DNA of 24,413 nt from JACRLI01 sp035542815 (GTDB lineage: Bacteria > Eisenbacteria > RBG-16-71-46 > JACRLI01): the NCBI GenBank assembly GCA_035542815.1, contig DATKKS010000100.1:1-24413 (forward strand). The letters are read 5' to 3'. The notes beneath the pieces are model-generated. The model was given only the letters and a program-made list of their open reading frames with translations, was not told where the DNA came from and searched no databases. Both the position numbers and the translations under genes were made by a program. Numbering within the stretch: position 1 is the stretch's first letter; each line of letters begins with the position of its first letter. Positions 7,353 to 14,443 of the stretch are shown piece by piece.

Positions 7353-8393
7353 ATGATGGACCCCGCGCCCCCGAAAGACGTCATCGACATCCCGGACGCC
7401 GACTACGGCGACATCCCGCGCGCCACGCTCCTGGACCTGTACCACTACGTGCGGCTGACGCGCGAGGTGGAGCTGCAGCTCATCAACCTGTTCAAGCAGA
7501 GCAAGGTGGTGGGCGGGCTGTACCCGGGCTACGGGCACGAGGCCACCACCGTGGGCACCGCCTTGGCACTGGGCCCGGACGACGTGCTCCTGCCGCTGCA
7601 CCGCGACCTGGGGGCGCACCTGGCCCGCCGCCAGCCGGCGAAGTTCATCTTCGCCCAGTACATGGGCAAGGCCACCAGCCCCACCCACGGCAAGGACGGC
7701 AACGTGCACCTGGCCAACCCCGAACTCAACATCGTGGGCTGCATCAGCCACATCGGGGCGATGCTCCCGGTGGCGGTGGGGATCTCGTACGCCGGGCGGC
7801 TGCTGGGCAAGAGCGTGGTCACCATGAGCTACGTCGGCGACGGCGGTTCGAGCATCGGGGAGGTGCACGAGGCGCTCAACTTCGCCGCGGTGCTGAACGT
7901 GCCCTTCGTGCTGGTGGTGGAGAACAACCGCTTCGCGTACTCCACCCCGGTGGACCGCCAGTACAAGGTGCGCCACATCTCGGACCGCGCCGCGGGCTAC
8001 GGGATGGTGGGCGACCGGGTGGACGGCAACAACGTGCTGGCGGTGTACGCGGCCGCCCGGCGCGCGGTGGAGCGCGGCCGGCGCGGCGAGGGGCCCACGA
8101 TGCTGGAGTGCGAGACGGTGCGCATGCTGGGCCACTCGGTGCACGACGCGGCCAAGTACGTGCCCCCGGAGCTGATCGAGGCGGGCCGCCGGCGGGACCC
8201 GGTGGCGCGCTACGAGAGCTACCTGCTGCGCAAGGGAGTGCTCCAGCCGGCCGAGGTGGAGGACTGGACCCGGCGCCTGCACCGGGAGGTGGCGGAGGCC
8301 GTGGAGTGGGCCGAGCAGAGCCCCCTGCCGGAGCCGGCCGACGCCGGGCGCGGGGTGTTCGCCGAGCCCGGGGAGGGCGCGTGCCTGCACTGA
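7353..8393 (+). CDS. Pyruvate/2-oxoacid dehydrogenase E1 component, alpha subunit
   Basis: This 346-residue thiamine-diphosphate subunit has the full binding motif, GDG (162-164) to NN (191-192), spanning VGDGGSSIGEVHEALNF. It also has the PGYGHEA block (58-64), the HGKDGNVHL block (112-120) and the HSVHDAAKY phosphorylation-loop-like segment. With the beta subunit downstream it decarboxylates a 2-oxoacid and reductively acylates lipoyl-E2. The start at 7353 (ATG, with another ATG directly after) is chosen because it follows the promoter and an AGGA site, and because the upstream in-frame extension is low-complexity and overlaps the promoter. It diverges from the sulfur operon. No E2 or E3 gene is in the window. 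Substrate (pyruvate, branched-chain 2-oxoacid or acetoin) cannot be told from sequence. Confidence 0.9.
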   Translation: MMDPAPPKDVIDIPDADYGDIPRATLLDLYHYVRLTREVELQLINLFKQSKVVGGLYPGYGHEATTVGTALALGPDDVLLPLHRDLGAHLARRQPAKFIFAQYMGKATSPTHGKDGNVHLANPELNIVGCISHIGAMLPVAVGISYAGRLLGKSVVTMSYVGDGGSSIGEVHEALNFAAVLNVPFVLVVENNRFAYSTPVDRQYKVRHISDRAAGYGMVGDRVDGNNVLAVYAAARRAVERGRRGEGPTMLECETVRMLGHSVHDAAKYVPPELIEAGRRRDPVARYESYLLRKGVLQPAEVEDWTRRLHREVAEAVEWAEQSPLPEPADAGRGVFAEPGEGACLH

Positions 8394-8481
8394 TCGCCGC
8401 GCGCCGGGGCCGCGCCCGCGGGGCCGAGAGCCCGCGCCGCGCCGGGACCGGGCCCGTGCCGGCCTGCACGCGCGCCCAGCC

Positions 8482-9456
<975 letters not shown>

Positions 9457-9467
9457 GAGGCCGCGGG

Positions 9468-9548
9468 ATGCCGGCCGCCGGATTCACCCCCGCCTACCGC
9501 CGCCTGCTCGCGTCCGGTGAGCTCGGCCGCCGCCGGGCGGCCCCCTAA
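9468..9548 (+). pseudogene. 26-codon remnant resembling the N-terminus of a radical SAM protein
   Basis: Right after the E1 beta stop a perfect AGGAGG (9455-9460) stands 7 bases before an ATG that encodes only MPAAGFTPAYRRLLASGELG and six more residues before TAA. The core, AYRRLLASGELGRR, resembles the opening of the PflA-like radical SAM proteins as I remember them (YLxLLxSGELxxR before their CxxCPRxCG motif). Here the frame stops where the cysteine motif should begin. Either the gene was lost by deletion and only its start remains, or this is a small independent peptide. I favour the remnant, from recall and without a search. Confidence 0.4.
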
Positions 9549-9636
9549 ACCCGCCGGCTCCGGCTGCCGATAATGCAACCTTGAGGGTGCATCCCCCCGC
9601 CGCGGCGCCCCGACCTGCCCCCCAAGGACCAGCCGC

Positions 9637-10014
9637 ATGGCCTCGATTCTCCTCGTGGACGACGACCCCCAGCTGCTGCAGGCCCTGAAGCTGCTGCTGA
9701 CTTCGCACGGCCACCGGGTGACCACCGCCGAGGACGGCGTGCTGGCCATGACCCAGGTCTACCGGGCGATTCCGGACCTCATCATCCTCGACCTGGGACT
9801 GCCGGGCGGAAACGGGATCATGGTGCTCCAGCGGGTGCGCCTCTCCCGGCGCACCTCGGCCGTCCCGGTGCTGGTGCTGACCGGCAAGGCGGAGGCCGAG
9901 GCGGAGGCCACCGCGCGCTCCGCCGGGGCCACCGAGTTCCTCCGCAAGCCCGCCGATCCCAAGGAATTGCTCGCCGCCATCGACCGGTTGCTCGGGCGGC
10001 AGGCGGCGGCGTAG
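9637..10014 (+). CDS. Stand-alone receiver (CheY-like) response regulator, first of a tandem pair
   Basis: This 125-residue single-domain receiver has acidic residues D8-D10, the phosphoacceptor D52 in LDLGLPG, switch threonine T82 in VLTGK, and the conserved lysine K104 in RKPAD. No output domain follows, so it would act by protein contact. AAGGA lies 8 bases before the ATG. A possible -10, GATAAT (9569-9574), lies upstream without a clear -35. It stands 9 bases before a paralogue of exactly the same length. No histidine kinase is nearby, so its partner is unknown. Confidence 0.9.
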   Translation: MASILLVDDDPQLLQALKLLLTSHGHRVTTAEDGVLAMTQVYRAIPDLIILDLGLPGGNGIMVLQRVRLSRRTSAVPVLVLTGKAEAEAEATARSAGATEFLRKPADPKELLAAIDRLLGRQAAA

Positions 10015-10023
10015 ACTCTACTC

Positions 10024-10401
10024 ATGAGCCGCATCCTGCTGGTGGACGACGATCCCGAATTGTTGCAAGTGCTTTCTCTGAGGCTGCAACAGGATGGTTA
10101 CGATGTGGCCACCGCCAACACCGGCGATCAGGCCATCGCAGAGGCGTCCCGGCGCCCGCCGGACCTTATGGTGCTGGATCTGGGGATGCCGCGCGGCAAC
10201 GGCTTCAAGGTGCTGGAACGGGTGCGCGCCTCCGTCCGCACCGCCGCCACTCCGGTGATCGTGCTCACCGGCAACCTGGAGCCCGCCTTCGAAATCCGCG
10301 CCCGCAAGGCCGGTGCGGACGAGTTCCTCCACAAGCCCACCGAACTCGCCGACCTGGTGGCGACGATCCAGAAGCTGCTGGCGAAGGCCCCCAGCAGCTG
10401 A
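10024..10401 (+). CDS. Stand-alone receiver response regulator, second of the tandem pair
   Basis: Also 125 residues, this protein aligns with its upstream neighbour without gaps at the key sites: D8-D10, D52 in LDLGMPRGNG, T82 in IVLTGN and K104 in LHKPTEL. The two likely arose by duplication. The shared blocks ILLVDDDP and LDLGxPxGNG support this. It starts 9 bases after the previous stop with no strong ribosome binding site, which suggests translational coupling. It converges on the SDR gene 24 bases away. Output and kinase are unknown. Confidence 0.9.
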   Translation: MSRILLVDDDPELLQVLSLRLQQDGYDVATANTGDQAIAEASRRPPDLMVLDLGMPRGNGFKVLERVRASVRTAATPVIVLTGNLEPAFEIRARKAGADEFLHKPTELADLVATIQKLLAKAPSS

Positions 10402-10425
10402 GGCCGGCGGGGCGGCCGCCCGCCG
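10402..10425. terminator. GC-rich inverted repeat between convergent genes
   Basis: The 24-base gap between the second receiver gene and the SDR gene is almost wholly G and C. It contains the palindrome GGCGGCCGCC (10411-10420), extended by one pair. It could be part of a short bidirectional terminator, but there is no T-run. Confidence 0.3.
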
Positions 10426-11136
10426 CTACTTCCTCGGCGGCTCGCTCGGGCGCAGCTCCACCCGCGAGGCCAGCGCCCGCGGATCCTGGTGCAGCAGCCC
10501 CAGCACCACCTCGGCCACGTCCTCCGCGCTGAGCTTCCACGGCGCGGCCTTGCCCTCGCCGCCGAAGGCGGTGTCCACGCTCCCGGGCATCACGCAGCTC
10601 ACCCGGATGTGGTCGTAGCGGACCTCCTGCATCAGCGCCTCGGTGAAGCCCACCAGGCCGTGCTTGGAGGCGCAGTAGGCGGCCGCGCCGGGGAAGGCGT
10701 TCTTCCCCGCCAGGCTGCCGATGTTGATGATGGTCCCGCCGCCGCGCGGCTTCATGGCCGCCACCGCGGCGCGGCACGCGAAGAACACGCCGCTCAGGTT
10801 GGTCTCCAGCGTGGCGCCCCAGTCCTCGTCGCTCATCTCGGCCACGTGGCGAAACACCCCGACGCCGGCATTGTTGACCAGGATGTCGAGCCCGCCGAAC
10901 CGGCGCACCGCGGCCTGGATCAGCGCGTCCACCTGGCCGCGCACCCGCACGTCGCAGGGCACGCCCTCCACCTCCCCGCGGGCGCCCAGCTCCCGGGCGA
11001 CCTGGGCCACCTCCCCGGCGCTGCGCGCCGAGATCACCACCCGGGCTCCCTCCTCCAGCAGCTTCACGGCGATGGCCCGCCCGATGCCCTTGGTGCTGCC
11101 GGTGACCACCGCCACTTTGCTCTTCAGGGAAGTCAT
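10426..11136 (-). CDS. Short-chain dehydrogenase/reductase (SDR)
   Basis: This 236-residue classical SDR oxidises or reduces an alcohol/carbonyl with NAD(P). It shows the cofactor motif TGSTKGIG (12-19), NNAG (88-91), N113, catalytic S141 in NIGSLAG, and Y154/K158 in YCASK. The ATG at 11136 is preceded by GGAGGTGAG, and the upstream gene ends 8 bases before it. A longer open frame continues into the threonine aldolase region but has no role there. It forms a two-gene operon with the aldolase. This could mean handling of a hydroxy amino acid or aldehyde, but the substrate cannot be read. The C-terminus SRVELRPSEPPRK is typical of FabG-like proteins of sugar or acyl type. Confidence 0.9.
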   Translation of the reverse strand: MTSLKSKVAVVTGSTKGIGRAIAVKLLEEGARVVISARSAGEVAQVARELGARGEVEGVPCDVRVRGQVDALIQAAVRRFGGLDILVNNAGVGVFRHVAEMSDEDWGATLETNLSGVFFACRAAVAAMKPRGGGTIINIGSLAGKNAFPGAAAYCASKHGLVGFTEALMQEVRYDHIRVSCVMPGSVDTAFGGEGKAAPWKLSAEDVAEVVLGLLHQDPRALASRVELRPSEPPRK

Positions 11137-11144
11137 GGCGCGCC

Positions 11145-12206
11145 TCACCTCCGGGCCGGCGCGCGGAGCTCCGCGGCCACCTCGCGCGCCGCCTCCAGCG
11201 CGCGCTCGACGGCCGCCCGGTCCACGTCCAGGTGGGTCACCGCCCGGATCCGGCCGGGCGTGTTGGAGCCCACCCGCACGCCGCGCCGGAGCATGGCCGC
11301 CACGAACTCCGCGGGCGCCGTGCCCAGGCCGTCCACGCGGAAGAACACCATGTTGGTCTCCACCTCCGGCGGGTCCAGGGTGATGCCCGGGATCGCCGCC
11401 AGCCCCGCGCCCAGCACCCGGCCCAGCGCGTGGTCCTCCGCCAGCCGCTCCACGTTGTGCTCCAGCGCGTACACGCACGCGGCCGCGATCACGCCGGCCT
11501 GGCGCATGGCCCCGCCCAGCATGTGCTTGAGGCGGCGCGCCTCCATGGCGTAGGCCTTGGAGCCCGCGGTCACCGCACCCACCGGCGCGCCGAGGCCCTT
11601 GGAGAAGCACAGCGTCACCGAGTCGAACAGCCCCCCGAAGCGCGCTGCGGGCAGCCCCGAGGCCACCTGCGCGTTCATCAGCCGCGCCCCGTCCAGGTGC
11701 ACCCGCAGCGCGTGCCGGCGGGCGCACGCCACCACCGCCTCGACCTGCTCCAGCTTCCACACCGCGCCGCCGCCGATGTTGGTGGTCTGCTCCACGGACA
11801 CCATGCGGGTGCGCGGGAAGTGCGGGTCGTCCGGGCGGACGGCCACCTCCACCTGATCCACGGTGAAGATGCCGCAGCGGCCGTCCACCAGGCGCAGCGA
11901 GGCCCCCGCCAGCGCGGCCGGGCCGCCGCCCTCGAAGTTGGCCGGGTGCGCCCAGTGGTCCAGGATCACCTCCTCGCCGGGGCGGGTGTGGACCTTGAAG
12001 GCGATGGCGTTGGCCATGGTGGCGGACGGCAGGAACACCGCGGCCTCCTGCCCCAGCAGGGCGGCGCTCATCTCCTCCAGGCGGTTGACGGTGGGGTCTT
12101 CGCGGCGCTGCTCGTCGCCCACCACCGCCTCGGCCATCGCCTGGCGCATGGCCGGCGAGGGGCGGGTGGCGGTGTCGCTGCCGAGATCAATCAGTTTCGG
12201 GTTCAA
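11145..12206 (-). CDS. ltaE: Low-specificity L-threonine aldolase
   Basis: This 353-residue PLP enzyme cleaves threonine or allo-threonine to glycine and acetaldehyde. It has the family start LIDLGSDTATRPSPAMRQAM, DHWAHPANFEGG (82-94), D172 in VHLDGARLMNA, and the PLP lysine K203 in CFSKGLGAPVG. I place the start at TTG 12206, because GGAGG (12216-12212) lies 5 bases upstream and the family sequence begins right there. The frame stays open to another TTG at 12272, but that codon is part of the promoter -35. It heads the operon with the SDR gene. Related aldolases such as phenylserine aldolase are alternatives. Confidence 0.9.
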   Translation of the reverse strand: MNPKLIDLGSDTATRPSPAMRQAMAEAVVGDEQRREDPTVNRLEEMSAALLGQEAAVFLPSATMANAIAFKVHTRPGEEVILDHWAHPANFEGGGPAALAGASLRLVDGRCGIFTVDQVEVAVRPDDPHFPRTRMVSVEQTTNIGGGAVWKLEQVEAVVACARRHALRVHLDGARLMNAQVASGLPAARFGGLFDSVTLCFSKGLGAPVGAVTAGSKAYAMEARRLKHMLGGAMRQAGVIAAACVYALEHNVERLAEDHALGRVLGAGLAAIPGITLDPPEVETNMVFFRVDGLGTAPAEFVAAMLRRGVRVGSNTPGRIRAVTHLDVDRAAVERALEAAREVAAELRAPARR

Positions 12207-12243
12207 GGGAGCCTCCAGGGGTGTGCGGGCCGGTGTTCCGGGG

Positions 12244-12272
12244 ATTATGCCGCGGCCGCCGCGGGGGCTCAA
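12244..12272 (-). promoter_or_regulatory. Sigma-70-like promoter for the threonine aldolase operon
   Basis: On the minus strand TTGAGC (12272-12267), 17 bases, then CATAAT (12249-12244). Transcription would start near 12237, leaving a leader of about 30 bases that contains the GGAGG site before the TTG start at 12206. Confidence 0.65.
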
Positions 12273-12556
12273 CCGGGCACCGCGGGGCCCTGGCGCGGGC
12301 CCCGCGCCAGGCTCTGAGATGGCCCGGGGTCTCTGTCAGCCTGGAGGTCGGCTGCGCGCTGACTACCTAGCCGGTTGTAGGTCAAGCAGCAGAATCTCGG
12401 AGCCTCAAGGGGCTCGAACCGCTTGCAGGTTCTGGCGTCGGTTCGAGGCCGCCTGTCGTGGGCCGTCGGCGACCGAGCCGACGCGGCCCCCCTGCGGCCA
12501 GCCTGCCGGACGGGTCGAGCTGAGCGATCGCACGAAGTGAATCCCGCCGCTAGCAC
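12273..12556. other. Intergenic region with a hairpin; GC falls here
   Basis: No gene is recognised. A hairpin at 12461-12488 pairs GTCGGC (12465-12470) with GCCGAC (12477-12482), with an outer GGCC/GGCC pair. It may end the propeller gene transcript, whose stop is about 70 bases away. From here to about 13680 base composition and codon use differ from the rest of the window. A short stretch near 12450 (GGTTCGAGGCC) recalls a tRNA T-arm, but no cloverleaf can be drawn. Confidence 0.4.
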
Positions 12557-13540
12557 CTACTTTGGCCTGCCGGCATCCAGATGCACATCGAAGCCCTTCA
12601 GCTCCACGTCCTGGTCCAGGATCATCCTCTCATGTCCCAGCGAGTCCAGAGATGTATACAGTAGCGAGTGGGTCTCGTGGCGACCCGCAGGCTCTCTCAG
12701 CCTTATGAAGACTATGGACCGATTGTCCGACCCCCAGCGTCCGGCGAAGTCAACGCGCCCACTGGTCACCCCAACGAGTTGTTGCGTTTCCACATCCAGG
12801 ACAGCCAGTGTGATCCGCAGCGCTCCGAACCCACAGCGCATGAGGATCTTCCGTCCGTTCGGCGAGACTGCCAAGACGCTGTCGGTGCAGTCCGTGTAGC
12901 GTGTCTTGGTCAGCCTCTCCACGATCGCGCCGCTGTGTATGTCGGTGACGTAGTAGTCATAGCGCAGCCGACAGGAATCGGCTCCGCCTGGATGATGATT
13001 GAAGCCCTTCACCACGACATGTCTGTCATCCCTGGTGAACTCCCACGGGTACGCGGGATAGACGGAATCGCCGTCGAACACTTGGGGAGGTGTGGGCGGG
13101 GGCCCAAGCTGCTCCCCGGTCTCAGCGTCACGGAGCAGTCCCCCAGCGAGTACGTTCCGACCATCGGGGCTCCAGGCGGAGAAATCACTGGCGGAGACCC
13201 CGGTATCGAGCAGGTGAGCCCCGCTTGAATCAGAGATGAACACGTGCCACTGGAAGCCGACCCTGTTTGCGAACGAAAGGCGTGCACCTTGTGGATCCCA
13301 ACGGCAATTCCATCCGCGCACGCCCAGGCGCCGTGCTCCCGTCCCATCAAGTCGGATCTTCCAGATTGCGGGAATGACGGAATCATAGACGCAGTAGGCC
13401 ACCCAACCGTTGACTGATGACGGCGCAGGAGGTCGGGCGAAATTGTCCCCGCAGGTAACGTTGATCAGGCCCAGCGCCAGTAATAGCAATGCCCACGCCG
13501 CACTACCCACCCCCGCGCGACCCCACGGAAATCCGCTCAC
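12557..13540 (-). CDS. Exported beta-propeller protein (TolB/PD40-like)
   Basis: The product is 327 residues with an N-terminal export signal: hydrophobic about 11-28, then C30. The residues before C30 (NVT) are not a good lipobox, so lipidation is uncertain. At least five PD40/WD40-like propeller blades are visible: WDPQGARLSFAN, WSPDGRNVLAGG, FTRDDRHVVVKG, VSPNGRKILMR and WGSDNRSIVFIR. Such propellers bind proteins or small ligands in the periplasm or at the surface; the exact role is unknown. It starts at GTG 13540 with AGGAG 5 bases upstream. GC is clearly lower than in the neighbours: 33 of 60 bases at 12601-12660, against 48 of 60 at 15061-15120. This suggests recent acquisition or weak selection. 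It stands alone on its transcript. Confidence 0.75.
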   Translation of the reverse strand: MSGFPWGRAGVGSAAWALLLLALGLINVTCGDNFARPPAPSSVNGWVAYCVYDSVIPAIWKIRLDGTGARRLGVRGWNCRWDPQGARLSFANRVGFQWHVFISDSSGAHLLDTGVSASDFSAWSPDGRNVLAGGLLRDAETGEQLGPPPTPPQVFDGDSVYPAYPWEFTRDDRHVVVKGFNHHPGGADSCRLRYDYYVTDIHSGAIVERLTKTRYTDCTDSVLAVSPNGRKILMRCGFGALRITLAVLDVETQQLVGVTSGRVDFAGRWGSDNRSIVFIRLREPAGRHETHSLLYTSLDSLGHERMILDQDVELKGFDVHLDAGRPK

Positions 13541-13585
13541 TGATCTCCTGCTTCCTGCCGTTGGTCACGGCCCCTTGCGCCGCTG

Positions 13586-13614
13586 ATAGTACCAACCGGA
13601 TACCGCAGGTCACC
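13586..13614 (-). promoter_or_regulatory. Candidate promoter of the beta-propeller gene
   Basis: On the minus strand GGTGAC (13614-13609), 17 bases, then TACTAT (13591-13586), preceded by TGG as in extended -10 elements. The -35 is weak. Its position, about 45 bases before the GTG start, is suitable. Confidence 0.35.
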
Positions 13615-13679
13615 TTCCCCACAAGGTGCCGCAGCGGCGTGCGGTCCGAGCGGGGAGGCCCTGGGTATCTCCGGCCCCC

Positions 13680-14168
13680 TCAGCTCCACTCCCCTTCGGG
13701 TTTGGGCAGCTGCCCGAAGAGGCCGAGGATCCCCCGCATGCACCGGTGCGGAAGGTCCGCGGCGCGGCAGAACATCAGCGGGCAGGCGCCGGCGATGACC
13801 GCGATGCCGTGCTCCCGGCAGAACTCGACCGCCGCGGCGGAGGCGCTCCCCGGGCCGAGGGCGCGGTGGATCCACACCTTCCCGATGCCCAGCCGGTGGC
13901 ACTCCCGCACCACCTGCTCGGTGGCCTGCGGCGGCGTCGCCACCACCACCGCCTCCACCCCACCGGGCACCGAGGCCAGGTCCGGGTAGCAGGGCACCCC
14001 CGCCAGCGTCGAGGCCGCGGGGTTCACCGGGATGGCCTCGTACCCCAGCGCCCGGAGCTTGAGCAGGATGGCGTGGCCGGGGCTGGCGGGCGTCCGCGAG
14101 GCGCCGGCGACCGCGATGCGCCGGGCCTCGAAGAAGCTGCGGGCGGCAGTGGACAGATTGACGGGCAT
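13680..14168 (-). CDS. CoA-binding domain protein (YccU-like)
   Basis: This 162-residue protein is a single Rossmann-like CoA-binding domain like that of succinyl-CoA synthetase alpha. It has VAGASRTPASPGH (20-32), IPVNPAAST (46-54), EAVVVATPP and the C-terminal CPLMFCR segment. Stand-alone members bind CoA or a related nucleotide; their reaction is not known. The ATG at 14168 has GGAGGGG about 4 bases upstream. The frame stays open farther upstream to 14321 without a good start. It diverges from the GreA-type gene. Confidence 0.85.
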   Translation of the reverse strand: MPVNLSTAARSFFEARRIAVAGASRTPASPGHAILLKLRALGYEAIPVNPAASTLAGVPCYPDLASVPGGVEAVVVATPPQATEQVVRECHRLGIGKVWIHRALGPGSASAAAVEFCREHGIAVIAGACPLMFCRAADLPHRCMRGILGLFGQLPKPEGEWS

Positions 14169-14443
14169 GGTCCCCTCCACGGCGCGGCGGGCCGGCTGCG
14201 GCGGCCCGTCAGGCGCCCTCGACTTCCTCCAGGTAGTGGATCTCGCCCTCCAGGGCGCCGGCCTCTCGGCCCGATGTCGCCGCCAGTCCGCCGAGTCTAT
14301 CAGCAACCCGACCTCCCGCAAGGCCGGGGCCGGGCCGGCACCCCGCCGGGCCGGCCACCCGGGCCCGCCGGGCGCCCCGCCACCGCACCGGCCCGCCGAT
14401 CTGCTATCCTTGTCTGTCCACGCGCCACCAACCCGGAGACCCC
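14169..14443. other. Intergenic region between divergent genes
   Basis: Very GC-rich, with several GGGCC/GGCCC inverted repeats around 14320-14380. A TATCCT at 14405-14410 could be a -10 for the GreA-type gene, but no matching -35 is seen. A short minus-strand frame ending at the TGA 14209-14211 has coding-like GC at third positions but no start; see the rejected list. No gene or RNA is called. Confidence 0.35.

Noticed and set aside
12420..12480. tRNA-like GGTTCGAGGCC segment
   Set aside because: No acceptor stem, anticodon arm or cloverleaf can be drawn around it.
14209..14310. Minus-strand frame ending EIHYLEEVEGA before a TGA, upstream of the CoA-binding gene
   Set aside because: Third-position GC looks coding, but no start codon with a ribosome binding site is present and no family is recognised; too short to call.
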